From Chelativorans sp. AA-79 (GTDB lineage Bacteria > Pseudomonadota > Alphaproteobacteria > Rhizobiales > Rhizobiaceae), in the NCBI RefSeq assembly GCF_029457495.1, contig NZ_CP120361.1:620001-684000 (forward strand): 64,000 bases of DNA, read 5' to 3'. Below the pieces are notes generated by a model. The model did not search any database, was not told the DNA's origin, and worked only from the letters and a program-made list of their open reading frames with translations. Shown in pieces: positions 17,540 to 26,293 of the stretch. Both the position numbers and the translations under genes were made by a program. Position 1 is the first letter of the stretch. The number at the start of each line of letters is the position of its first letter.

Positions 17540-17643
17540 GGTAGGGGTTGCGTTTGGTTGTCACCCGGCGCATTTTCTGACCCACATCAAAATGCAAGAT
17601 GCCCGGCTAAATCGGGCCGTACAGGGTTGTGAGGCGAGTAGGA

Positions 17644-18174
17644 ATGGCTACCGTTCATACGGGGGGCGTCAATATGATCAAGCTGGCGGAAAGGCGCGTG
17701 TTCTCCCAATCGTTCAAGCCCCTCTACAATGAGGGAATGGGATTGGTCGAGGAAGCCGCCGAGTATCTGGATGGCGACGGTCGTGCTGCCGCGAAGACTC
17801 TCTCGCGGGTGGCCGCCGGGCTCTATGCTGCCGAATCCATGCGCCTTACCACGCGCCTCATGCAGCTCGCCTCCTGGCTGCTCCTCCAGCGCGCGGCCAA
17901 TTCAGGCGAGATGACGCGTGAGCAGGTGGCGGCCGAGAAGGCGAAGGTGCGGCTCGATACCACTTCGCTCCAGGAGGAGGCGCCGGGCTGGAGCGAGCTG
18001 CCGGAGGCTTTCCGCAGTCTCGTGCGCCGCTCGCTCAGGCTCGAGGCTCTCGTCCGCCGCATGGACGAGGAGATCTACGGCACGGTCAAGAGCCGGGCGA
18101 AGGGCGAGTCCTTCGCCCACAACCCGGTCTCCGATCAGATAACGCTGCTTCAGACGGCTTTCGCGCGGGGCTAG
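17644..18174 (+). CDS. rcdA: RcdA (DUF1465), regulator of CtrA degradation
   Basis: 176 residues. The helical core RRVFSQSFKPLYNEGMGLVEEAA...YLDGDGRAAAKTLSRVAAGLYAAESMRLTTRLMQLASWLL is characteristic of DUF1465/RcdA. In Caulobacter RcdA is an adaptor that, with CpdR, PopA and ClpXP, brings CtrA to proteolysis at the cell cycle transition. Start at the ATG 17644 with GGCGAGTAGGA before it; an ATG at 17674 is an alternative. Two CtrA-type boxes upstream suggest that CtrA controls its own degradation factor. Confidence 0.85.
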   Translation: MATVHTGGVNMIKLAERRVFSQSFKPLYNEGMGLVEEAAEYLDGDGRAAAKTLSRVAAGLYAAESMRLTTRLMQLASWLLLQRAANSGEMTREQVAAEKAKVRLDTTSLQEEAPGWSELPEAFRSLVRRSLRLEALVRRMDEEIYGTVKSRAKGESFAHNPVSDQITLLQTAFARG

Positions 18175-18177
18175 CAG

Positions 18178-18262
18178 AGAAGGAACAGCGAACAGGAAGG
18201 CGAGCCGACACGGCGCTTCCATTCGCTGCTCGCTATTCTCTGTTCGCTTTTCTATCCTGCCG
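18178..18262. repeat. AGCGA(A/G)(T/C)AG-type palindromic intergenic repeat, copy 2
   Basis: AGGAACAGCGAACAGG at the left and TCTCTGTTCGCTTTTC at the right are inverted arms, with further TTCGCTG and CTCGCTATT units inside. Fills almost all of the rcdA-ruvC gap. Confidence 0.55.
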
Positions 18263-18264
18263 CG

Positions 18265-18780
18265 ATGACAAGCACGATTCGCATCATCGGCATCGATCCG
18301 GGGCTGAGGCGTACCGGCTGGGCGGTCCTCGACACTCTGGGCAACTCGCTGCGCTTCGTCGGCGCGGGCACCGTGCGGTCGGACCACAAGGCCGACCTTG
18401 CCTCCCGCCTCTGCCAGCTTCATGACGGGCTCGCCGATGTTCTGCATCAGCATGTGCCGCACGAGGCGGCGGTGGAGGCCACCTTCGTCAACAAGGATGC
18501 GGTGGCGACGCTGAAGCTCGGCCAGGCGCGCGGCGTCGCCATGCTCGTGCCGGCCCGCGCGGGGCTGCGGGTCGCCGAATACGCGCCGAACGCTGTGAAG
18601 AAGGCGGTGATCGGCGTCGGCCATGGAGACAAGAAGCAGATCCACATGATGGTGAAAGTGCTGATGCCGAAGGCGCGGTTCGACAGCGACGATGCGGCGG
18701 ACGCCATCGCGGTCGCCATCTGCCACGCGCATCACCGTCAGTCGATCACCGCGCGGCTTGCATTGGAAGCACAGCCATGA
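18265..18780 (+). CDS. ruvC: Holliday junction endonuclease RuvC
   Basis: 171 residues. Acidic catalytic residues of the RNase H-like fold are in place: Asp in [13 protein letters not shown], Glu in VEATFVNKD, and Asp pair in [18 protein letters not shown]. Resolves Holliday junctions during recombination with the RuvAB branch migration motor. ATGA overlap with ruvA. The start has no strong Shine-Dalgarno, and the repeat element lies immediately upstream. Confidence 0.95.
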   Translation: MTSTIRIIGIDPGLRRTGWAVLDTLGNSLRFVGAGTVRSDHKADLASRLCQLHDGLADVLHQHVPHEAAVEATFVNKDAVATLKLGQARGVAMLVPARAGLRVAEYAPNAVKKAVIGVGHGDKKQIHMMVKVLMPKARFDSDDAADAIAVAICHAHHRQSITARLALEAQP

Positions 18781-19397
18781 TCGGCAAGCTGAAGGGTATC
18801 GTCGAGGAGATCGGCGAGGATCACTGCATCATCGATGTCGGCGGCGTCGGCTATGTCGCGCATTGTTCGGCCCGCACCCTGTCCTCTCTTGGCCGTGCGG
18901 GAGAAGCCGCGACGCTCTTCATCGAGACCTATGTCCGCGAGGACATGATCCGCCTCTACGGGTTCCAGAGCGCGCTCGAGCGCGAGTGGTTCCGGCTGCT
19001 CCAGAACAATGTGCAGGGCGTCGGCGCCAAGGTGGCGCTCGCCGTTCTCTCCACCCTCACGCCGGCCGAGCTCGCGAACGCCATCGCGCTTCGCGATATC
19101 GCGATGGTGGCGCGCGCGCCTGGCGTCGGCAAGAAGGTGGCCGAGCGCATCGTCACGGAACTTAAAAGCAAGGCACCGGCTTTCGCCGGCGAGGCGACGG
19201 GCACGATCGGCCTCAAGCAGGAACTCGGCGAGGGCGTGGCCTCGGCGCCGGTCTCCGATGCCGTTTCTGCGCTCGCCAATCTCGGCTACTCGCGCGACAT
19301 CGCCGCCAATGCGGTGGCCGCCGCGCTGAAATCGGCAGGCGAGGGTGCGGATGCCGGCACGCTCATCCGGCTGGGTTTGAGGGAACTGGCGCGGTAA
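18777..19397 (+). CDS. ruvA: Holliday junction branch migration protein RuvA
   Basis: 206 residues. N-terminal OB domain [31 protein letters not shown], then helix-hairpin-helix motifs [14 protein letters not shown] and [13 protein letters not shown], and a C-terminal domain III ([16 protein letters not shown]) that contacts RuvB. Tetramer that binds the junction. Follows ruvC by 4-base overlap. It is separated from ruvB by an unexpected 388-base interval containing an antitoxin-like gene. Confidence 0.96.
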   Translation: MIGKLKGIVEEIGEDHCIIDVGGVGYVAHCSARTLSSLGRAGEAATLFIETYVREDMIRLYGFQSALEREWFRLLQNNVQGVGAKVALAVLSTLTPAELANAIALRDIAMVARAPGVGKKVAERIVTELKSKAPAFAGEATGTIGLKQELGEGVASAPVSDAVSALANLGYSRDIAANAVAAALKSAGEGADAGTLIRLGLRELAR

Positions 19398-19463
19398 ACC
19401 GCATGCTTGAAACAGGTGTTCCTTACTTTACCGTGAAGTGAGGAATTTGCGAAAGGTAAGGCC

Positions 19464-19793
19464 ATGGGTATCCGGGCTGCCATCACTTCAAAGGGGCAAA
19501 TCACGATCCCAAAGGAACTCCGTGACCGCTCCAACCCCCACCCGGGAGCTACGATCGGGTTTACCGGGGAAAACGGGAATGCCTGGGTGATGCCGCGCAA
19601 TGCCAAGGCGGCTGCCCTGTTCAGTATTCTCGGCCCCTCATCCGCGAAGCTGAACGGCGAGGAAATTGATCGCGTGGCCATCGCGGATCATTTGAATTCT
19701 TCGTCGGGAGCCGACGCAGGCCGCGCCTATACCGTTATTTTGACCGCCGCGCCGCATTCGACGTTCCCGGCATGGAGTTCCTCACATGAGTGA
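19464..19793 (+). CDS. orphan AbrB/MazE/SpoVT-type antitoxin-like protein inserted between ruvA and ruvB
   Basis: 109 residues. The N-terminus [22 protein letters not shown] is a clear AbrB/SpoVT swapped-hairpin DNA-binding motif. The C-terminal half (about residues 60-109, ending PAWSSSHE) is low in recognisable features and runs 8 bases into ruvB, as if the original 3' end had been lost or frameshifted. No PIN/VapC or MazF toxin gene follows. It interrupts the usually contiguous ruvAB operon and may represent a toxin-antitoxin remnant that now serves as an intercistronic gene. Autoregulation would put ruvB under its control. Confidence 0.65.
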   Translation: MGIRAAITSKGQITIPKELRDRSNPHPGATIGFTGENGNAWVMPRNAKAAALFSILGPSSAKLNGEEIDRVAIADHLNSSSGADAGRAYTVILTAAPHSTFPAWSSSHE

Positions 19794-20841
19794 TGCGCAC
19801 CGCATCATCTCCCCCGCCCAGCGCGGCGAGGATACGGACGCCACGATGCGGCCGCAGTCGCTGGACGATTTTGTCGGCCAGAAGACCGCGCGTGCCAATC
19901 TGAAGGTGTTCGTGGAGGCCGCACGCTCACGCGGTGAGGCGCTGGATCACGTGCTCTTCGTCGGCCCGCCGGGGCTCGGCAAGACCACGCTGGCGCAGAT
20001 CATGGCGCGCGAGCTCGGCGTCAACTTCCGTTCCACGTCAGGCCCGGTCATCGCGAAGGCGGGCGATCTCGCAGCGCTTCTCACCAATCTCGAAGAGCGG
20101 GACGTGCTCTTCATCGACGAGATTCACCGGCTCAACCCGGCCGTCGAAGAGATCCTCTATCCCGCCATGGAGGATTACCAGCTCGACCTCATCATCGGCG
20201 AGGGGCCGGCCGCGCGCTCGGTCAAGATCGACCTCGCCAAGTTCACGCTGGTGGCGGCCACCACGCGCCTCGGCCTGCTCACCACGCCGCTGCGTGACCG
20301 CTTCGGCATCCCGGTCCGGCTCGAGTTCTACACGGTCGAGGAACTGCAGGCGATCGTCACGCGCGGCGCACGCATCCTGGGCCTGCCGCTCACGGAGGAC
20401 GGTGCGGAGGAGATCGCCCGCCGCGCCCGCGGCACGCCGCGCATCGCCGGGCGCCTCCTGCGCCGCGTGCGCGATTTCTCCTCGGTGGCAGGCGCGGACC
20501 AGGTGACACGCGAGGTCGCGGATGCGGCACTGTCGCGGCTCGAAGTGGATGCGCTCGGGCTGGATCAGCTCGACCGGCGCTATCTCACGATGATCGTCGA
20601 GAATTTCGGCGGCGGTCCCGTCGGCATCGAGACGATCGCGGCAGGACTCTCGGAGCCGCGCGACGCGATCGAGGACATCATCGAGCCTTATCTGATCCAG
20701 CAGGGCTTCATCCAGCGCACCCCGCGCGGCCGGGTGCTGGCGGCAAAAGCCTGGAAGCATCTGGGCCTCAATCCGCCAAAGGAAATTTCCCAGGCGCAGA
20801 TCAGCCTCTTCCAGGAAGAGGACCAAGCGCGACAACGATGA
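19786..20841 (+). CDS. ruvB: Holliday junction branch migration ATPase RuvB
   Basis: 351 residues. AAA+ ATPase with Walker [10 protein letters not shown] (about 60-68), Walker [10 protein letters not shown], sensor [16 protein letters not shown] and arginine finger region; the C-terminal winged helix includes [16 protein letters not shown]. Hexameric motor driving branch migration with RuvA. Start ATG overlaps the antitoxin-like gene; it ends with an ATGA overlap into ybgC, linking recombination and Tol-Pal genes in one transcript. Confidence 0.97.
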   Translation: MSDAHRIISPAQRGEDTDATMRPQSLDDFVGQKTARANLKVFVEAARSRGEALDHVLFVGPPGLGKTTLAQIMARELGVNFRSTSGPVIAKAGDLAALLTNLEERDVLFIDEIHRLNPAVEEILYPAMEDYQLDLIIGEGPAARSVKIDLAKFTLVAATTRLGLLTTPLRDRFGIPVRLEFYTVEELQAIVTRGARILGLPLTEDGAEEIARRARGTPRIAGRLLRRVRDFSSVAGADQVTREVADAALSRLEVDALGLDQLDRRYLTMIVENFGGGPVGIETIAAGLSEPRDAIEDIIEPYLIQQGFIQRTPRGRVLAAKAWKHLGLNPPKEISQAQISLFQEEDQARQR

Positions 20842-21305
20842 CCGAAGCGGCACAAGATCAACTCACCGTCGGCATCAGCGGCGCACTGACGGAGACCGGC
20901 CACCGCCTGATGGCGCGGGTCTATTTCGCGGATACCGATTTCACCGGCGTCGTCTATCACGCGCGTTATCTGGAATTCCTGGAGCGTGGGCGCTCGGATT
21001 TCCTGCGCCTTTCCGGTGTGCACCATACGGAGCTTGCAGACGGCAAGCATGGCGAGCGGCTTTCCTGGGTCGTGCGGCGCATGGAAATCGATTTCCGCCA
21101 ACCCGCCCGCATCGATGACATCGTCACGATCGAGACGCGCATCGAGGACATATCGGGCGCACGCATAAGAATGCACCAACGGCTCGCACGCGGGGCGGAT
21201 CTCCTGGTGGAGGCCCGGGTGGAAGCCGCCGTCATCGGAGAGGGGGGCAGGCCACGGAGGTTCCCGAAGGAATGGGCCGCATTCTTCCTGCGCAGACCGG
21301 CCTGA
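20838..21305 (+). CDS. ybgC: YbgC acyl-CoA thioesterase (tol-pal associated)
   Basis: 155 residues, hot-dog fold with [31 protein letters not shown] containing the catalytic Asp of the 4-HBT thioesterase class. Conserved first gene of tol-pal clusters; hydrolyses short-chain or phospholipid-related acyl-CoA/ACP at the membrane. 4-base overlap with ruvB. A gap of 240 bases to tolQ includes AT-rich DNA with an isolated GTTAACC. Confidence 0.92.
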   Translation: MTEAAQDQLTVGISGALTETGHRLMARVYFADTDFTGVVYHARYLEFLERGRSDFLRLSGVHHTELADGKHGERLSWVVRRMEIDFRQPARIDDIVTIETRIEDISGARIRMHQRLARGADLLVEARVEAAVIGEGGRPRRFPKEWAAFFLRRPA

Positions 21306-21544
21306 CGTCGTTGCGGGCGCGATCTTCGCGATTCAACGACCTTGGTAATACGGCGTTAACCATACGTCTTCATATGATGAAAGGCGCGACCGGTGGCTCA
21401 AGCGCCTTCCTTTGACCAAAATTTGTCGGAAAAAGGCGCCTTGAAGCCTTCTGGAAACCGCGGCGTTGTCCGCGGCGCAAGGACACGAGAGGCGGGGACG
21501 GACCGGCAAGTCATGCTGCCCGGGTTTTTACGAGGACGTTGAGT

Positions 21545-22273
21545 ATGGAAAGTGTAGAGCTCGCCGCGCCCGGTGGGGACCTCTCCATCTGGGCCCTTTT
21601 CTGGCAAGCCGGATGGGTCGTCAAGCTGGTGATGCTGGGTCTCCTCGGTGCCTCCATCTGGACCTGGACCATCATCATCGACAAGAGCCTGGCCTATGCG
21701 CGCATGCGCGTGGCGCTCAACCGCTTCGAACAGGTCTTCTGGTCCGGCCAGTCGCTGGAGGAGCTCTACCGCTCTCTTGCGGACCGCAAGACCAGCGGCA
21801 TGGGCTCGATCTTCGTCGCCGCAATGCGCGAATGGAAGAAGAGCTTCGAGAAGGGCGCGCGATCGCCGCTCGGGCTGCAGACGCGCATCGACAAGGCGAT
21901 GGACCTGGCGCTCACCCGCGAGATGGAGCGGCTGGAAGGCCGACTCGGCTTTCTCGCCTCCGTCGGCTCCTCCGCCCCCTTCATCGGCCTTTTCGGCACG
22001 GTGGTCGGCATCATGACGTCGTTCCAGGCCATTGCCGGATCGAAATCCACCAATCTCGCCGTCGTGGCGCCCGGCATCGCGGAAGCGCTGCTTGCCACCG
22101 CCATGGGGCTGCTCGCGGCCATTCCGGCCGTCATCGCCTATAACAAGCTGACTGCGGATGCCGGCAAGCTCACTTCGCGCATGGAAGGTTTCGCGGACGA
22201 ATTCTCCGCCATACTGTCGCGGCAAATCGATGAGAAGGTCGCGCCGAAGGCACGTGCCGAGGAGTATGCCTGA
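21545..22273 (+). CDS. tolQ: Tol-Pal system proton channel TolQ
   Basis: 242 residues, three transmembrane helices: about 22-42 (VVKLVMLGLLGASIWTW), and after a long cytoplasmic loop two helices around GSSAPFIGLFGTVVGIMTSF and TAMGLLAAIPAVIAYN. Forms the pentameric channel around TolR that uses the proton gradient to energise TolA. ATG at 21545 has GAGGACG upstream; the TTG two codons earlier is not needed. Stop overlaps the tolR start by one base. Confidence 0.95.
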   Translation: MESVELAAPGGDLSIWALFWQAGWVVKLVMLGLLGASIWTWTIIIDKSLAYARMRVALNRFEQVFWSGQSLEELYRSLADRKTSGMGSIFVAAMREWKKSFEKGARSPLGLQTRIDKAMDLALTREMERLEGRLGFLASVGSSAPFIGLFGTVVGIMTSFQAIAGSKSTNLAVVAPGIAEALLATAMGLLAAIPAVIAYNKLTADAGKLTSRMEGFADEFSAILSRQIDEKVAPKARAEEYA

Positions 22274-22725
22274 TGGGCATGTCGGTTGCTTCCGCAAGGG
22301 GTGGTGGAAACGGGCGCCGGCGCCGTGGGCGCCATCTGGCTCCGATATCGGAAATCAACGTCACGCCCTTCGTGGACGTGATGCTGGTGCTGCTCATCAT
22401 CTTCATGGTGGCGGCGCCGCTGCTCACAGTCGGCGTGCCCATCGACCTGCCGGAGACGCAGGCGAGAGCGCTCAATTCGGAAACGCAGCCGATCACGGTC
22501 TCCGTCGACAGCGAAGGCAGGATCTATCTGCAGGAGACCGAGATCCCGCTTGACGAGGTGGTGCCCAAGCTGCAGGCGATCGCGCAGGCAGGCTATGAAG
22601 AGCGCATCTATGTGCGCGGCGACCGCTCGGCCGATTACGGGACGGTCATGCGCGTGATGGCGCGGATCTCCGCTGCGGGATTCCGCAATCTCGGCCTCGT
22701 CACCCTGCAGGAACAGGATAGCTGA
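22273..22725 (+). CDS. tolR: Tol-Pal system protein TolR
   Basis: 150 residues. Short basic N-terminus, one helix with the essential Asp in NVTPFVDVMLVLLIIFMVAAP, then the periplasmic domain (VPIDLPETQAR onward). Partner of TolQ; the Asp conducts protons. Lies 5 bases upstream of tolA. Length and order are as expected. Confidence 0.95.
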   Translation: MGMSVASARGGGNGRRRRGRHLAPISEINVTPFVDVMLVLLIIFMVAAPLLTVGVPIDLPETQARALNSETQPITVSVDSEGRIYLQETEIPLDEVVPKLQAIAQAGYEERIYVRGDRSADYGTVMRVMARISAAGFRNLGLVTLQEQDS

Positions 22726-22730
22726 CGACC

Positions 22731-23792
22731 ATGAAGGCCGGTCTCGCCACATCGGTCACCCTGCATGCGGTGCTTCTCGGCTTCGGGCTGTTCTCGTTGT
22801 CGGCCCCGCGTGCGTTCGAGGTTTCGGATGTCGAGGCGTTGCCGGTCGATATCATCCCCGTCGGCGATATCTCGCAGGTCCAGCAGGGCGAGAAGGATGC
22901 GCCCGTTGCGCCCAAGCCGGCACCGAAGCCGACCCAGCGGCCGGACCCGGTGGCGGATGCGCAGAAAGTGGGCGAGGCCGATACGGACCTGAAGCCGCCG
23001 CCGACGCCCGAGGCCAAGCCACGGCCGGTGGAGCAGGCGTCGGAGCCGCCGCCTTCGCCGGAACCGCAGCCGAAGCCGGCGGAAAAGCCTGTCGAGGAGA
23101 AGCAGCAGGCGCGAGCCGAGGAAGTGCCGGTTCCGGCAACCGAGCGCGAGCCTGAATCGCAACCCAGGCAGGAACTGAAGCCCGATCCTGCGCCCGAACC
23201 CCTCGTGGCCGAAAACGCCGAAGCGGAAAGCGTGAAGCTGCCGCCCGCGGCTCCCGTCCCGCAGTCGCGTCCGCAGCCACCCAAGCCGCAGATCGCCAAG
23301 GCGCCCGAGCGCAAGCAGGCCGAGAAGCCGGCCGCCGAGCAGAAGCAGGCGAGCCGCGAGACCGAGAAGGAGGACGTGCTCGACGACGTGGCCATGCTCC
23401 TCAATAAGGAAAAGGCTTCTGGCGGCGGCGCGAAACGCTCGACCGAGGAAGCATCTCTCGGTGCCAGGGAGACGACCAGTGGCCAGAAGCTGTCGCAGAG
23501 TGAACTGGATGCGCTGAGATCGCAGGTTCAGCGCTGCTGGAATGTACCCCCCGGCGCCCTCGATGCGGAAAACCTCCGAGTATCCATCAAGTTCAACCTC
23601 GATCCCAGCGGCGCAGTCGAAGGCCGTCCCGAGATCATCGAGGGCGGCGACGGATCGGGGGTGGCGCGGGCCGCGGCGGAATCGGCGCGCCGCGCCATCC
23701 TGCAATGTGCGCCCTACGATCTACCGGCGGAGAAATACAGCGGCGGCTGGGATGAGGTCATCGTCAATTTCGATCCAACCGAGATGTTCTGA
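22731..23792 (+). CDS. tolA: Tol-Pal system protein TolA
   Basis: 353 residues. N-terminal membrane anchor (TSVTLHAVLLGFGLFSL), a long Pro/Lys/Glu-rich periplasmic spacer (about 60-225), and a C-terminal TonB/TolA-C domain with QRCWNVPPGA, IKFNLDPSGAV, EGGDGSGVARAAAESARRAI and CAPYDLPAEKY. Spans the periplasm and contacts Pal/TolB. The last codons overlap the start of the mini gene (TGATG), and its C-terminal motif is copied in that gene. Confidence 0.93.
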   Translation: MKAGLATSVTLHAVLLGFGLFSLSAPRAFEVSDVEALPVDIIPVGDISQVQQGEKDAPVAPKPAPKPTQRPDPVADAQKVGEADTDLKPPPTPEAKPRPVEQASEPPPSPEPQPKPAEKPVEEKQQARAEEVPVPATEREPESQPRQELKPDPAPEPLVAENAEAESVKLPPAAPVPQSRPQPPKPQIAKAPERKQAEKPAAEQKQASRETEKEDVLDDVAMLLNKEKASGGGAKRSTEEASLGARETTSGQKLSQSELDALRSQVQRCWNVPPGALDAENLRVSIKFNLDPSGAVEGRPEIIEGGDGSGVARAAAESARRAILQCAPYDLPAEKYSGGWDEVIVNFDPTEMF

Positions 23793-24052
23793 TGCGGAGC
23801 TTCCCCAATGCGGCCTTCGCTAACGTAAGCTTGCCCGTGGGAATCGCCGCGCCGGCCGCGATGCCGGCACTTGCACAGGAGATCACGGACCAAAAGCTGA
23901 CCATCGAGGGCGGCGACGGATCGGCCATAGCTCGTTCGACAGCGGAGTCGGCGCATCGTGCCATCATGGCATGCGCCCCTTACAACAATCTGCCGGCGGA
24001 AAGATACAGCAGTCGACACACCATTGTTCTCACTTCCAAACCAACCTTCTGA
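23792..24052 (+). CDS. mini gene: TolB-like signal peptide fused to TolA C-terminal motif
   Basis: 86 codons between tolA and tolB. The N-terminus (about 1-29, [14 protein letters not shown]...PALAQEI) resembles the TolB signal peptide ([14 protein letters not shown]...RALVEI). From IEGGDGS onward it matches the TolA C-terminal motif, with 26 identical residues over 36 columns including AESA-RAI--CAPY--LPAE-YS. It therefore reads across the junction expected from a tandem duplication of the tolA-3'/tolB-5' boundary. The frame is intact despite much divergence, and it is positioned for translational coupling (TGATG with tolA). The predicted product is an exported protein of about 57 residues. 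It could be a decaying duplicate or a new Tol modulator. Confidence 0.7.
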   Translation: MRSFPNAAFANVSLPVGIAAPAAMPALAQEITDQKLTIEGGDGSAIARSTAESAHRAIMACAPYNNLPAERYSSRHTIVLTSKPTF

Positions 24053-24102
24053 CCGGGCATGTTCAGGTCATCGAACCCAAGAATCCCAAGAGGCATGAGC
24101 TG

Positions 24103-25419
24103 ATGCGTAACCTTCTCAACGCGGCCCTCGCCATTGCAAGCCTGACCATGGGGCTCGTCGCGCTGACCATCGTGCCGGCGCGCGCGCTGGTGGAAATCGA
24201 CGTCAACCGCGGCGTCGTCGAGCCTGTACCGATCGCCATCACCGACTTCCTGTCCGGTGGCGGAAGGGGCGCGGAGATCTCCGCCGTGATCGCGGCCGAC
24301 CTGCGCCGCTCCGGCCTGTTTGCGCCGATCGATCGGGCGGCCTTCATCGAGAAGATTTCCAATCCCGACGTCTCCCCCCGTTTCGAGGACTGGAAGGTCA
24401 TCAACGCGCAGGCGATCGTTACCGGCCGTGTGACGGAGGAGCCGGGTGGCCGCCTCAAGGCCGAGTTCCGCCTTTGGGACACTTTCGCCGGCCAACAGCT
24501 CGTCGGCGAGCAGTTCTTCGCCAATCCGCAGGACTGGCGGCGCGTCGCCCATATCATCGCCGACACGATCTACGAGCAGTTCACCGGGGAGAAAGGCTAT
24601 TTCGACAGCCGCATCGTTTATGTCGACGAGTCCGGCCCGCGTGACAACCGCGTGAAGCGGCTCGCCATCATGGACCAGGACGGAGCAAACCAGCGGTATC
24701 TCACGGATGGCCGCGCCATCGTGCTGACGCCGCGCTTCTCGCCCGAGCGGCAGGAGATCACCTATATGTCTTACGAGAGCGGACAGCCGCAGGTCTATCT
24801 GCTGCAGCTCGAGACCGGGCAGCGCGAGCTCGTGGGCAACTTTCCCGGCATGACCTTCGCACCGCGCTTCTCGCCAAACGGCGACAAGGTGATCATGAGC
24901 CTGCTCCGCCAGGACGGCAACTCCAACATCTTCACGATGGATCTGAGGACACGGACCACCGCACGGCTGACCGACACCAACGCCATCGACACCTCACCCT
25001 CCTATTCGCCCGACGGCAACAAGGTCGTCTTCACCTCCGATCGCGGCGGGCGGGCGCAGATCTATGTGATGAATGCCGACGGCTCCAACCCGCAGCGCAT
25101 CTCCTTCGGCGACGGCAGCTATTCGACGCCGGTCTGGTCGCCGCGCGGCGATCTCATCGCCTTCACCAAGCAGAGCGGCAACGAGTTCCAGATCGGCGTC
25201 ATGCGCACGGACGGCTCGGGCGAACGCATCCTTTCCACCGGATTCCTGCAGGAAGGGCCGACCTGGTCGCCCAACGGGCGGGTCATCATGTTCTTCCGTC
25301 AGGCCGCGGGCTCGCCGGGGCCGAAACTCTACTCGATCGACCTCACCGGCCGCAACGAACAGCAGATCCCGACGCCCAATTTCGCATCGGATCCCGCCTG
25401 GTCGCCGCTCCTGAAGTGA
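24103..25419 (+). CDS. tolB: Tol-Pal system beta-propeller protein TolB
   Basis: 438 residues. Signal peptide to about residue 27 (VPARA-LVE), N-terminal domain, then WD/DPP-type propeller repeats each with F/S-P-x-G-x-x-I/V ([61 protein letters not shown]). Periplasmic partner of Pal and TolA. The start at 24103 is preferred because it begins the signal peptide; upstream in-frame sequence belongs to the duplicated region. Confidence 0.95.
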   Translation: MRNLLNAALAIASLTMGLVALTIVPARALVEIDVNRGVVEPVPIAITDFLSGGGRGAEISAVIAADLRRSGLFAPIDRAAFIEKISNPDVSPRFEDWKVINAQAIVTGRVTEEPGGRLKAEFRLWDTFAGQQLVGEQFFANPQDWRRVAHIIADTIYEQFTGEKGYFDSRIVYVDESGPRDNRVKRLAIMDQDGANQRYLTDGRAIVLTPRFSPERQEITYMSYESGQPQVYLLQLETGQRELVGNFPGMTFAPRFSPNGDKVIMSLLRQDGNSNIFTMDLRTRTTARLTDTNAIDTSPSYSPDGNKVVFTSDRGGRAQIYVMNADGSNPQRISFGDGSYSTPVWSPRGDLIAFTKQSGNEFQIGVMRTDGSGERILSTGFLQEGPTWSPNGRVIMFFRQAAGSPGPKLYSIDLTGRNEQQIPTPNFASDPAWSPLLK

Positions 25420-25587
25420 GGCGGTCGCCGCCTTTCAGCCGCAATTGCCGCTACCGTCCGAATCACGGGTTCTCGTGATTCCGGCCCGGCGGAAAGAAAA
25501 GATTAACCCTGTTTCTTCGGCAACCCTTAACCGAGCCATGGTTACTAGGCACTGAAGAAATCCACTCGAATCCCAAGGAGTGACGGC

Positions 25588-26106
25588 ATGCGCCGTATCG
25601 CAGCTCTGACAAGAAATCCTGTCGCCATCGCCCTTGTCGCCTTGCTTGCCGTCGCCGGCTGCCGCTCGAACAAGCAGGTTCCCAATTCCGCGGCCGATCT
25701 GGGTCTCGGCGCCGGCGGCGTCGGCGGGGCGGCCACCCCCGGCTCCCGGCAGGAATTCACGGTCGCGATCGGCGATCGGATCTTCTTCGACACCGATTCC
25801 TCCGTCATCCGCGCCGATGCCCAGGGCACCCTGGCGCGGCAGGCCCAATGGCTGAACCAGTATCCGTCCTACTCGATCACTATCGAGGGCCATGCCGACG
25901 AGCGCGGCACGCGCGAGTACAACCTCGCGCTCGGCGCCCGTCGCGCCGCCGCCGCCCGCGACTTCCTCGTGGCGCGCGGCGTGACCGCGAGCCGCATCCA
26001 GACCATCTCCTACGGCAAGGAGCGTCCGGTCGCCGTCTGCGACGACATCTCCTGCTGGTCGCAGAACCGGCGCGCCGTCACGGTGCTGAACGGCGCCGGA
26101 AGCTGA
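25588..26106 (+). CDS. pal: peptidoglycan-associated lipoprotein Pal
   Basis: 172 residues. Lipoprotein signal ending in lipobox LAVAGC, Gly/Ala linker, and OmpA-like domain with IFFDTDSSVI, EGHADERGTREYNLALGARRA and SQNRRAVTVL. Outer-membrane lipoprotein binding peptidoglycan, the end point of the Tol energy chain. The 168-base gap after tolB includes two TTAACC elements and AAGGAGTGACGGC before the ATG, consistent with a separate promoter. Confidence 0.96.
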   Translation: MRRIAALTRNPVAIALVALLAVAGCRSNKQVPNSAADLGLGAGGVGGAATPGSRQEFTVAIGDRIFFDTDSSVIRADAQGTLARQAQWLNQYPSYSITIEGHADERGTREYNLALGARRAAAARDFLVARGVTASRIQTISYGKERPVAVCDDISCWSQNRRAVTVLNGAGS

Positions 26107-26206
26107 GCGATTGGCGAGTTGAGCGAGTAGGGAGTAGGATAGGGGAAGAAATATCTCCCTTTCTCTCCCTATTCGCTGTCCGCTCCTCCTATTCGCTCAC
26201 AAAATC
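26104..26206. repeat. AGCGA(A/G)(T/C)AG-type palindromic intergenic repeat, copy 3
   Basis: GAGCGAGTAGGGAGTAGG on the left faces CCTATTCGCTGTCCGC and CCTATTCGCTCA on the right, giving an imperfect long hairpin directly after the pal stop. Confidence 0.55.
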
Positions 26207-26293
26207 AAAATTTGGCCGAAGTCTCGCGACCTGATAAGGGGATGCCGCAGGGTTAAGTTCCCTGCCGTGTTCTGGTCGAGAAGCGAGATAGGA

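Noticed and set aside
21340..21370. GTTAACC upstream of tolQ as a CtrA site
   Set aside because: Single half site, second half missing.
25505..25555. Two TTAACC elements before pal as CtrA sites
   Set aside because: Spacing is not TTAA-N7-TTAA; only half sites.
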